In this document: piece by piece, positions 1 through 8,927 of the stretch
How positions within the stretch are numbered: the first letter of the stretch is position 1
Layout: each line of letters starts with the position of its first letter
Assembly (NCBI GenBank): GCA_010015675.1
Contig: ML977022.1
Location: 32,541-96,540, forward strand
Reading direction: 5' to 3'
Source of the DNA: Byssothecium circinans
Taxonomy: Eukaryota; Ascomycota; Dothideomycetes; Pleosporales; Massarinaceae
Length of the DNA stretch: 64,000 nucleotides
Translations under genes and position numbers: made by a program
Notes under the pieces: generated by a model
The model's input: only the letters and a program-made list of their open reading frames with translations
The model's database searches: none
What the model was told of the DNA's origin: nothing

Positions 1-192
1 AAGGCAACTTATCACTAAGGGAGGCGGCCACAAAGGTGTTCTAATAGGTCTGGATCGCATTGGCAGCACGGTTTCTGGTGCGTTTCACCAACACGTTTTC
101 TTTGTCCAGGTGTTAGTTGGTTTTATACTTCCTTTTTTAGAAACTAGGATCCGGTGAAGAGATTTGAGAGTCTCCAGCGGTGTGTGAGTGAG

Positions 193-408
193 TTGAAGGG
201 AATTGTGAGCCTCCAGAATAAGCGTTGGAAGAGATTCGTGAGTCTTCCAAATTAAGTGAAGAGATTGGTGGGTCTTTAATAGGTTGCGACGAAAGTCGAG
301 TTGAAGGGATTCGTGAGCCTCCAGGATGAGTGTCGGAAGAGATTCGTGAGTCTTCCAAATTGAGTGAAAAGATTGGTGGGTCTTCAATGAGTTGCGACGA
401 AAGTTGAC
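193..408. repeat. Two copies of a 108-bp tandem repeat
   Basis: The blocks 193-300 and 301-408 begin with TTGAAGGGA and align over their whole length with a handful of differences. Each holds shorter related segments of the pattern GAAGAGATTnGTGnGnCT, and a partial further copy lies at about 150-192. The repeat sits in the linker of the copia element. Confidence 0.75.
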
Positions 409-500
409 TTGACGGGGTGGCTAATGAGAGCTCACCGGGTGCACCCTGTGGTGTCTGATTGGCTGGCGCACGGCCCCGGCGCGGTAGTGAATTGCGCGAG

Positions 501-527
501 CTACTTGAGCGTCCTTGACGACTAAGT
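501..527. repeat. 27-nt segment repeated in inverted orientation at 3533-3559
   Basis: The 22 nt at 501-522 (starting CTACTTGAGCGTCC) are perfectly reverse-complementary to 3538-3559. With one mismatch the match extends to 27 nt (501-527 against 3533-3559). One copy is in the polyprotein linker, the other in the leader between primer binding site and Gag. Confidence 0.8.
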
Positions 528-583
528 GATTGATGGGACTGGTTAATCAATAAGACGGGAGATGGATATAGATTCTAATCGCC

Positions 584-1330
584 TTAAGCTTGGCCGTGTG
601 TGTCGCCTGAGAGTAGTTGTTTAGTAGAAGGGACGGGAACAGTATTGGATAAATCCTCATGAACTTCTTCGTCTAATTCCTCCTGCTCAGTGTCGGCATC
701 TTCTTCGATCTCCTCCATGGCTGCTTTAAGCTGGATGCCTGATAGTGGGTCTTCGTCCGCGTCACCAAAGAAGTGTTGCTCGTCAAAGGTGACGTCCCAA
801 GTGCGTATAACCTTGCCTCTGTGTCCACGTAATGAAGCCTTTGGTACCCAGATGCGGTAGATGTTGCGGGAATCAACACCTACGAGGTAACCAATAAGGG
901 CACGAGGGGAGAGCTTGTCGGTGCGCGCGGGTTGTTTACGGAGGTAGTATGCTCGGCAACCATAGATTTGAAGATGAGCTAGTGAGGGTCGCTTGCCATG
1001 GGCAGCTTCAAATGGTGTCTTCCAGTTAAGTGCTTTAACCGGCGTTTGATTGAGTAGGTACGCGGCGTATACGTATATCTCTTCACAGAGGTAAAGAGGG
1101 AGATTAGATGCGACTCGGAGGGAGCGAGCCACTGTGATAAGCATTTTCCTGGAGCGTTCTGCGTGTCTAGATTGTTCCGCTGTATTCAGTGCTCGCAGTT
1201 GAAGTGTTATACCCTCTTCTTTGCAGAGTTCTGCGACGCCTTCTTCGTTGGTGAAGCCATAACCAGCTTCCTTGTCCATGTGTACGAAGGTTGGTGCGGT
1301 ATTATACCGTCTCTTAATCATCCGGTCCAT
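584..1330 (-). pseudogene. Copia integrase core, C-terminal part
   Basis: This 248-residue reading holds the second half of a retroviral-type integrase core. It includes an AERSRKMLITVAR-like helix carrying the last catalytic Glu, then YLLNQTPVKALNWKTPFEAAHGKRPSL and YGCRAYYL, a stretch typical of copia integrases, then the LIGYLVG segment. It is followed by an acidic linker. The first part of the core (the two catalytic Asp) lies upstream in broken frames. Position and strand match the Gag and protease remnants, so it belongs to the same dead element. Confidence 0.85.
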
Positions 1331-2399
1331 AAGCTTAAAGACGCGAATGAGGATAGGTCCTAATCAATTCCAGATTGCGTATGCCATGTGGGTCTTGGTA
1401 ACCAGACAGTACCCGTGAAAGAGGTAGTGATTGCCTGCAAGAGATTCACCGTCAAGGGCAATAAGATTGATTGCTATAGCCTCAAAAGGACGGGTAGGCA
1501 TGTGCTCGCGGTCTGATCGTCGAGATATGATGTGAGTCGCTTTGTTGACACTGCACTAAGGACAGTCCTTAATCAAGGGTGACAATGTGGTCGGTGGGTC
1601 TATCCCAATAACGTTAGTGGATAGTTTGTCCAGCGTGTCAGCCCCGGGATGGCCCATGAGGATATGTGCTTGCATGCCGGTAAGCTTTTGAGTGGGGAGA
1701 GGAGCCTCAGAGCGCCTTTAACGTCAGCTACTCTTCTTGGAGGCGAAGGCCCTAAAAGGCTGTTTGGTATGGTCGTGCTTGGCCGTCACTAGAGAAGTGT
1801 GACACTCAAGTATGAGGTAGTGACCACCGGATGATGTGACCTTTGCCCACACTAGGTTGGATTTGTGATCGAGTGTGTATAGGCAGAGACGTCCTGAGTC
1901 GAAGTGGATATTCTTAGCCTTAAAGCGTGAGAGGGCGATGAGAGAAGTGATGAAATCGGGGCAGAGAGCGACGTTCTTGAGTATAGTACGTCGAGGGCCC
2001 TAGAGAGTATTAATCGCGATGTCGCATTCTCCCCAGGCGACGATCTCAACTGAGTCGTTGCCGCAGCCGAGTCTCTCACCAGGTAGCGCTGGCTGTTTCC
2101 ATATAAATTCATTAGGGTTGTTGCTAACGTGTACATCTAAGCCGCAGTCAAGTATCCATGAGTGGAGAAGGACGTTCCCTTAGTCGCGCTAGTTGCTCAT
2201 AGCGATATAGTGTACAGCGTGGGATTGTTTGCGTTCTCCGTCTGAGTTCTGGTTACCGGCATCGACTTATGAAGCTGTTGTAGTGCCGTTGTTCTGAGCC
2301 TAGCGTTGTAGCTCTCTGTCGCGGATTTTATTAAGTAGGTCCGCATTGCGTTTAACGCTTTGGTATTGCTTGAGATTGTCTGTGCATTCGGGATTAATC

Positions 2400-3451
2400 T
2401 TGAAGCCCGTTGGCTAAAGCCATGTGCAGATGTATGGGCATTGACCCTAATAAGTAGTTGTTAGGTGAGAGTTGGGCTTACCGCAAGGGCAAGGCTTTGA
2501 TTGCAATTTTCCGGCCACCTGAGTATTCGTCCATTTGCGCGAGTTACCACCGTGGTTGTTGGGCGTCACTAACGGTCTAGTAGATGGTCTCTGGCTAGTG
2601 CCCAATTCATTGTACGATGATTCGGCGCCGCTGAGGGTAGTAGCGTGTGTTGTGCCTCGTATATTCGGCTGCCGTAGGTGGTGGAGGTAGGACGTGTTCC
2701 TGTATTGTTTAATAAGAGCCGGGACGGTAACGTCAGCCGGAATTTCAGGAAGAGGTGATGGAATGAGGTATCGCTGTTCAGGTATTGCCGGTTGACCTCA
2801 AGACGCTGGGACGGCTAGTACGACGACCTCTTTTGGAGGAGGTGGATTAACCTTTGCCGTGGTGTACGCCTCACGAGCAGCCTGAACCTTTATGTTGATA
2901 GTAGCTGCAAAGCCTAAGTCGATTAAGTGAAAGACTGATAGTAGGTCAAGCTAGGGACTAAAGTCCTAAACCGTAGCGACCTTAAGTTCAGAAGCTTTAG
3001 TAAAAGCAATAAGGAAATCGTTTATCCAGTCCTCAAGTGACGAGCGTCCTGCGATAAAGCGTTTAGCCTTTGTGTATGCCTTGTCTGCTTCTTCTTACTT
3101 TGTGATTGTCGATTTAGAGTAGTGCCGGTATAGGAACGCCACCTGAGCTGTGACGGTTGAATCCTCGGGCATCGACGAAAGGATGGCTGGTTGAATAGTA
3201 TTGGTGATGTGGATCTAGAGCTTATTGAGAGCTTTCTCACAATTAATATACCGCTTGCGACGTTCTTTCCAGACTATAGTATCGACGTTGTCTTCTGGGT
3301 CAGAGGGAACCTCTTTGAGGAGCGGCTTCGTAGGGATCTTAGGGTTGACGTATTTAAGTACGCTAAGGGCTTTCGCGGTACGTCTAAGGACCGTATACTA
3401 TTCTTTAAAGTTGCGCGTGCCTTTTAGGACGATAGATTCCTTTGAGGACAT
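2400..3451 (-). pseudogene. Copia Gag remnant with zinc knuckle
   Basis: From the ATG at 3451 the minus strand reads a Gag-like protein. It includes KYVNPKIPTKPLLKEVPSDP, a helical UBN2-type region (EEADKAYTKAKRFIAGRSS, then LEDWINDFLIAFTKA) and, near 2500, a CPCG-x(n)-H-x(n)-C cluster resembling the copia zinc knuckle. At least six stop codons interrupt it. The ends given are approximate. Confidence 0.65.
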
Positions 3452-3600
3452 GATGGAGGTAATCGTGGATCAATTGTAGCTTTGTAGGCGGAGATTAGTT
3501 GAGGTGAAAACTCTGCAGAGGGTCCGCGGGCTACTTGGTCGTCAAGGACGCTCAAGTAGGTTGTAGTTGATTAAGTAGTTGACAATTTTGGAGTTATTCC

Positions 3601-3611
3601 GGGCTCATAAC
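3601..3611 (-). other. Primer binding site, initiator tRNA-Met anticodon type
   Basis: On the element strand the bases directly after the LTR end are GTTATGAGCCC. This is complementary to the anticodon loop region of the eukaryotic initiator tRNA-Met (GGGCTCATAAC). Copia-type elements are known to prime from an internal fragment of that tRNA. Its contact with the LTR end supports the LTR boundary. Confidence 0.75.
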
Positions 3612-3779
3612 TGTAAGACAGTATATAGGCACTGAGAGCATATTGTAGAGCGAGTGGACTGATGTATTGGTGTGGCTCAGGAGTCAAGGCTATATAGGAG
3701 GTAGGCGACGCTAGGCCAAAGAGGGAGAACCAACCGAGATAGGACGGGAGGATCCCGAGGCTGTGTCTGGAGTCTTACA
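3612..3779 (-). repeat. 5' LTR of the copia element (168 bp)
   Basis: On the element strand it starts TGTAAGAC and ends GTCTTACA, an 8-bp perfect terminal inverted repeat with the usual TG...CA ends. A TATA-like CTATATAG lies inside at 3690-3697. The primer binding site follows without a gap. The partner LTR should lie left of the window; the target-site duplication would begin GCGGC at 3780. Confidence 0.75.
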
Positions 3780-4499
3780 GCGGCCATAGCAACAAACCAA
3801 CGTCACCCGCAGGGGACTGCCGTGTGCGGCTGCATTCGCTTGCACGGACTACAAAGTGCAAAGCAGAACGCTAGATCGGGTGGCGCTGGAGCAGCGAGGG
3901 ACGCGAACGACAACCATTAACGGCCAGGTGGTTCCTACCTAATACGACCCATACAGCTTGTACGTGCAGCTGTCGCGCTGCCGGTCACTAGATAGTATTA
4001 TGCTCATTTCCAAGGCACGAAAGAGGGACTTTGTAGGCAACAGGGTGCCCGAGAACATGGTCGCTGCAGAGGAGAGGTTGGAGTTACTGAGCGAGGCGAC
4101 GATCAGGGAGGCGGAATCGCGGGACTAGACAGGAAAATGATAGGGCAAAAAGATTTCCCTCTGTAGACAAGTTAATAGCAATAAATATATTTTGATTCCC
4201 TGTTCCAAGAATATAGCAATAGAAAGTATAAAGGTTCTGGAGGTAGTACGTTCTTGAGTCGGTGCGGGGTTATATAATGTCTTGGCAGGTTGAGCAGCCA
4301 ATCAGCGATAGGTTCAATTTTCGAGGGGGATGGGGCATAAGACCTTTCGTCTCTTCGTTCCGCAAGGCAATGCACTAGCGTTTTCTTGGCTTTGAATCAG
4401 TATCAACTCCCCTTATAACCCGCCGCAATCCCATTGGAGTTTGGAGCCCAGAGGTAAAATAATCCAATGTATGTACTCCCAGAGCTAATTGTTTTTAGC
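3780..4499. other. Gap without a supported gene
   Basis: About 700 bp beside the LTR. Only short scraps are open; a 67-codon minus-strand reading at 4172-4375 has no recognisable features. I see no RNA gene. Confidence 0.5.
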
Positions 4500-4673
4500 A
4501 ATGATACCCTCCATTTCGATCCCAATGGCGCGAAAATTCAAGCGTTCCGCGACTCCCTCCGCTCGATCAGCAATGAGGCCGACAAGTTCTAAGCATGCGT
4601 AGCGAAGCGGGACGAGCTCCTCGAACGGCGAACAGAACTAGAATGGCTTTTTACGGGTATAGGGGAGGATTAG
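4500..4673 (+). pseudogene. Coding remnant with an in-frame stop
   Basis: The frame reads a helix-forming peptide (NDTLHFDPNGAKIQAFRDSL and onward), a TAA at 4590-4592, then another charged helical stretch (AKRDELLERRTELEWLF) in the same frame before a final TAG. Composition and continuity across one stop suggest a decayed gene fragment. The family is not recognisable, and it may be part of another dead mobile element. Confidence 0.35.
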
Positions 4674-4892
4674 AGATATAGACAGATGCGAACAGTAGGA
4701 GTGTTTTAGCATAGTAAAGTCTAGCGCGGAGCTGAGGAAGCAGTGCCTCGCTCTTCTTACTAAAGCAAGTAGGTACTAGGCATTGAGAAGGTTTAACACT
4801 ACAAGTGGGCCTAGGCTGGAAGTACTGCAAGGTGCTTAGTACTGCGGCATCTTAGAATCCCAACTAGGAAAAGGCAAGCTAAACAGCTAATT

Positions 4893-5984
4893 TTAAGACA
4901 GATGCCCTTCACAGTCCAATAGCCGCTTAGCATTCCGAAATGCAATATCCCTAAACTCCTCCTCATTCACCATCCCACTGTCCCTCAGCGCCTGCATAAA
5001 CGCTGCCCCATCCTCATTCCTGGAAAACGGCCAGTCGACGCTATACATAATCCTTTTGTGGCCCGTAACCCGGAGGACCGTAGCCATAGAATCAAGGCTG
5101 AATATCCCGCTGGTTGTAACATAGACATTACGCGCATACGTGTCCTTAAGCCGCAATGTCCGGTTCACGCTCAGATAGTGGTCCGTCCGCGATAGGAAGT
5201 ATGGCACCAGCTCACCCATGTGGCCGAGGATGACCTGCAGCCCCGGAAACCGCTCAAACACCCCGCCCAGATATAGACGCAGAAATACCAGTCCCGCCCG
5301 CTCGTGCCAACCCCACGCCGGCATCCCCAGCGCGGCGGCGTGGTATCCATCGTATTCGCCTTTGGCCGATGGTGCGTACAAACCCTTTCCGACGGCAACA
5401 ACATCTGCTACATCCGGATACGTCGGATGCAGGTAGATAGGCACGTTGAGCTGTACAGCCTCGGCCCATAGTGGATCATACGCATGGCCGTCATAGAAGC
5501 TGCCATTGCTTAGATGCGCATCAAATAGTGCCCCGACGAAACCGTGCTTCCTAATACAGCGCCGCAGCTCGGCCGCCGCGGCGGCCGGGACCGCCATAGG
5601 CAAAATACAAAAGCCACGCAAGCGGTGCGGGGCGGGCGCAGCGGCGATGGCGGTGGCGAGCTCGTCGTTGGCGAGCGCCGTTAGGTTGGCCGCGAACATG
5701 GCTTCGGGGAGGGGCGTGTGCGAGACGATCTGGATGCGGATGTTGTTGGTGTCCATCGAGGCGAGCCGGTTGGGACCGACTTCGCGGAGAATGGGATCGA
5801 GGGCGTCGGCGCCAAGGAGGACATTCAGGGGGTTGTCTGCGAAGTAGTGGGCCAGTGACGGAGAGATCCAGTGCTCTTCGAGCGTGTAGAAGGGGATGGA
5901 GTCGTTGGAGTGGATGTGCAAGCTGACTGTGACGGCAGCTGAGAAAAGGACGAGGAAGAGAAGGAGAGGATTGTTAGGAAACAT
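4893..5984 (-). CDS. Secreted amidohydrolase-2 family protein (2,3-dihydroxybenzoate decarboxylase-like)
   Basis: A single-exon protein of 363 residues. An N-terminal signal peptide (about residues 1-22, LLLFLVLFSAAVTVSLHI) precedes a TIM-barrel of the amidohydrolase-2 family that includes ACMSD and 2,3-dihydroxybenzoate decarboxylase. Visible motifs are the first-strand EEHW, the metal-ligand IYLHPTYP, the VILGHMGE segment, and the late Asp in SVDWPFS with a following FRNAKRLL helix. Most fungal relatives are cytosolic, so a secretion signal and N-glycosylation-like sites (NLT, NGS, NRT) are unusual. The family decarboxylates or hydrates small aromatic acids; the substrate cannot be read from the sequence. 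It lies about 1.6 kb from a class II aldolase gene pointing the other way, and the two could share a pathway. Confidence 0.85.
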   Translation of the reverse strand: MFPNNPLLLFLVLFSAAVTVSLHIHSNDSIPFYTLEEHWISPSLAHYFADNPLNVLLGADALDPILREVGPNRLASMDTNNIRIQIVSHTPLPEAMFAANLTALANDELATAIAAAPAPHRLRGFCILPMAVPAAAAAELRRCIRKHGFVGALFDAHLSNGSFYDGHAYDPLWAEAVQLNVPIYLHPTYPDVADVVAVGKGLYAPSAKGEYDGYHAAALGMPAWGWHERAGLVFLRLYLGGVFERFPGLQVILGHMGELVPYFLSRTDHYLSVNRTLRLKDTYARNVYVTTSGIFSLDSMATVLRVTGHKRIMYSVDWPFSRNEDGAAFMQALRDSGMVNEEEFRDIAFRNAKRLLDCEGHLS

Positions 5985-6750
5985 GTTGAGAAGATTTACT
6001 TTTCGTTCACCAGAAAAGATAGAATATCCTGACCGTAGACTGCGGCCTTTCGCAGAAGCTCAGCTCTAAGTGCTCTAACGCAGATTTATAGGCTTTATAC
6101 CCTCCCGGTCATCAGATAATAGGACGGGTAAAGTTTTCCAGAATCTGTTAAGCGTTGACATGTGCGGCGAGAGCGAGTGGAGTGATTGGTTAGCCCTTTC
6201 TCAACATTCTCTTAGTTCATTGTAGCACATTCTGACTTGCTTGAGGCAATAGAATCGGAATTGAAAGCAAGATACTCCATTTAGGCGACCGTCGATCAGA
6301 GCCTTATAAGCAATTAACAGGATCGAAAATAGAGAGGCTCAAAATATAGAAAGATATCAATACAGCACAGATTAACAGACAAGACATTTGCCTAGGAAGA
6401 TGCGTATAACGTTAGTTGGGGAGATGTATTTAACTGAATTAGGAATACGATAGGAACCCAACTCCCGGCGCATCCCCCAGGTTTCAACCATGGATCGGCG
6501 TTTCTGAGTTAGCTCATGAGTTAACTCACGAGCGAGCTGACAGCCGGTAACGGTCCGATAGAGAGAAACAATCCAATCTTAAAAACCAAATAACTAGAAA
6601 TATGCTATAGTTAAGCTATATTGCTAATCTTATTCTATTCTATAGGATATATTTATTATCAATATAGTAGCATCTAACTATATATGCTACTATTCCTTTA
6701 ACTTCTACTATACGTCCTCAGACACCCCTCCACTCTCCACTCTCGCTCGC
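5985..6750. other. AT-rich intergenic stretch with a 10-bp inverted repeat
   Basis: No gene is visible. From about 6580 to 6715 it becomes strongly AT-rich. ATAGTAGCAT (6664-6673) and ATGCTACTAT (6684-6693) form a perfect 10-bp hairpin arm pair with a 10-nt loop. It may hold divergent promoters or be a worn insertion remnant. Confidence 0.5.
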
Positions 6751-7370
6751 ATGCCCAGCATCCGGTACCCACACACTCCTCCCCCGACGTTCCCTCCGCC
6801 ACCCGCCACCCGCCTCATCCGCCCCGAAAACGCTCCCACAGTCTATTCCCACGAGCACCACAATCCAAGCGTTGTCGACCGCGCATATGAATATGAATCG
6901 TCGCTCGCCACGACGGAAGGGCCGCAAGGAACGATTACCTCAGACTACCATGGTAAGGAAGCTCGGCGCCAGGAAAATGACATCTTATCGTCTTACCGGG
7001 CAAGGGCTATGTGGAGGAGAATGAAACAAGGTGAGGTCGACAGTATCGGTTGAACCAGCTACCGCTGGATCTGGCAGCATTCTCCGCTATCCGCGTTCCA
7101 GACAACGTCGTCCCGTCCAGCTCGTGCACCAACGCGCTAGCTCTCCACTCATATTACACCGATTCAAGCACCTCTGCACAATCTAGGAAGTCTAGGTCGA
7201 ACCGGGCAACGAATTCGGCCGAGACCTACAGCAATCTGCAGCTCTTGAATAAGCCGGTCGCATGCGGCGTCATGGATGTGAACCTGGTTAAGGACATACG
7301 CGTGCTCATCGAGGATCTCCAGGCGCTGTGCGAGGGTATGCAGCGGTGGCTCGCTCTTCTTGCCCTGTAG
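6751..7370 (+). CDS. Doubtful small hypothetical gene, two exons
   Basis: The ATG at 6751 opens a 280-bp reading that ends at a possible donor (GTGAGG, 7031). A 47-bp intron (7031-7077) to an AG after TCTGG is phase-compatible and would join it to a second open stretch ending at TAG 7370, giving 190 residues. The N-terminus is Pro-rich. The C-terminus is helical (DIRVLIEDLQALCEG). I do not recognise the protein, and the opposite strand of the second exon is also open. It could be a fragment of a larger decayed gene. Confidence 0.35.
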
Positions 7371-7612
7371 GCACACTGGCAAGGCACATGTTTAAATTGA
7401 TTGAGCCTTTGAGCATCCTAGATGCAGCCTCAGATGCAGCCTCAAATGCACAATACCATGGTACCCCAACGTCGGATTTCCCCGCGTCCCAACACAGATA
7501 TCCATAAGTAACCTATATATTTACGGAGACCAGACAGAGCTCAAGTATTTTTTGATCAGCTTCTGAAGTTCGTCTTTACCTGCAACAATTACGTTGGGAA
7601 GAGCCTGTACTC

Positions 7613-8508
7613 ATGGTCATGGCCCTGGCAAATATAACCCAGCTTCTCAGCACGCTCATCGCTGCAAATCATGTGCTCCATTATCATGGAATTCTCGACG
7701 CATATGGTCATCTCTCTGTTCGAAACCCAAACAACGCTTCCACCTTTTTCCTATCCAGAAACATGCCACCGGCGTTGGTCTCCTCATCAAGCGATATCGT
7801 TGAATACTGTATTGATGATGCTTCACCTGTTGACCGTAATGCTCCCACCAGCTTTACCGAGCGCTTCATCCACAGCGAGGCTATGAAACGCTATCCAACA
7901 GTCAATAGCGTAATCCACAGCCATGCTCCAGCCGTAATTCCATATGGGATTACAGAAGTTCCATTGCTGCCCGTGGGCCAATCGGGAACTGTGCTAGGTT
8001 TGAGCCTCTGCAACGCTACTCCTCCTTAGCTAACTCCCCTGCAGGCGAAAGTGCTCCAGTATTTGAAATTGCCAACTACTTCCTCCCGTCGGATGCTCAC
8101 ACTCTACTTGTTCTCAATGCTCGCTTCGGCGCGGCCCTCGCATCCTTCTTTTCCGATAAGGATCACAGCACGAACACCAGCACCAGTCCTACGAATAACG
8201 TCGTTCTTATGCGTGGCCACGGCATGGTGGTTATTGGTCAGGATATCGTAACTGCTGTTTTCCGCGCCATCTATACCGCGAGTGTCGCAGATATTCAGAG
8301 AAATGCGCTCATTTTAGCCGCACTGGGCGGTAAGGATGGGCAACCGGGCAGGAGCGGACGGATCAGGTACCTGACTGAGCGGGAAAAGCATGATATTATT
8401 GCGCTAGGAACGTCATTCTATTTTCGTGATTGGGAGTTGTGGGTGAGGGAGGTGGAGACGGCTGCGACTGGAGAGTTGTACCAGAACAGCCTCGGCAGTC
8501 CGCTATAG
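7613..8508 (+). CDS. Class II aldolase/adducin-family protein
   Basis: Two exons, 7613-7997 and 8045-8508, with a 47-bp intron ending CTGCAG, give 282 residues. The fold family (fuculose-phosphate aldolase/adducin head) is shown by an N-terminal helix with ILDAYGHLSVRNP, by the zinc-ligand segment VIHSHAPAVIPYG and by MRGHGMVVIG carrying another metal His. Only the joined exons restore the family order, which supports the intron. Members cleave or decarboxylate small hydroxy acids and sugars using a divalent metal. A TATA-like run sits at about 7512. The nearby divergent amidohydrolase belongs to a family of aromatic-acid decarboxylases, and some class II aldolase relatives also decarboxylate hydroxy-aromatic acids, so a joint role is possible but unproven. 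Confidence 0.85.
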
Positions 8509-8927
8509 CAGGTCTACGATTAGAGCACATCTCTTTTTTAATTAGGGGTTTGAGCTAGCCTGTATTCGTGATGCAAAAGGTAATTGACCTAATAAATATG
8601 TTGGTACTTGGTGGCTTTGTGTTAAAGTTTAGAGTCTTTTAATCTTGAATGAGGCAGAAAACTACGCACTCCCTAGGATATTTACCAGGTTTTTACACTT
8701 ACGTGAACAGAAGAAAGTAAGCCTCTCTACCGTGAACGTCCAAAAAACTAGATAAAGACATTATGCATTGAGGGTATCAACTCGCATCCAAATCCTCAGG
8801 TCTAGCTACCTCTTATAACGCCATCCACTAAATATTCTCAACCCATAGCACTCCAAGAGAACGCCAAAGACTCCAACAACACGACCGCGGTAGCTAAATG
8901 GCAACCGGACTCAAAGCCATCGTGATC
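8509..8927. other. Convergent 3' intergenic region
   Basis: Lies between the ends of the aldolase and MATE genes. It is AT-rich, consistent with 3' untranslated regions. I see no further feature. Confidence 0.5.

Larger units (their letters stand above)
137..550 (-). pseudogene. Copia polyprotein spacer between integrase and RT, with internal repeats
   Basis: This minus-strand reading continues the integrase part of the copia element into the low-complexity linker that normally separates integrase from reverse transcriptase. It is rich in Ser and Pro and contains a repeated block (DPPIFSLNLEDSRISS and DPPISSLNLEDSRISS) that follows from the DNA repeat beneath it. It is a piece of a dead polyprotein and not a gene of its own. 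Confidence 0.5.
1..3779 (-). mobile_element. Degenerate Ty1/copia LTR retrotransposon, truncated by window start
   Basis: Read on the minus strand, the order is 5' LTR (3612-3779), primer binding site (3601-3611), Gag beginning with an ATG at 3451, a zinc-knuckle segment near 2500 (CPCG...H...C), a protease-like segment around 1750-2160, a pre-integrase segment near 1400-1690, then integrase. This order (Gag-PR-IN before RT) is the copia arrangement. The frame is broken many times by stop codons; for example Gag meets a TAG 17 codons after its ATG. Reverse transcriptase, RNase H and the 3' LTR are not in the window and should lie to the left. The copy cannot make a polyprotein. Repeat-induced point mutation could explain the stops, but I could not measure it. 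Confidence 0.85.

Noticed and set aside
3191..3479. Plus-strand open frames of 78 and 84 codons
   Set aside because: They are the antisense of the Gag remnant, which gives a sensible protein on the minus strand.
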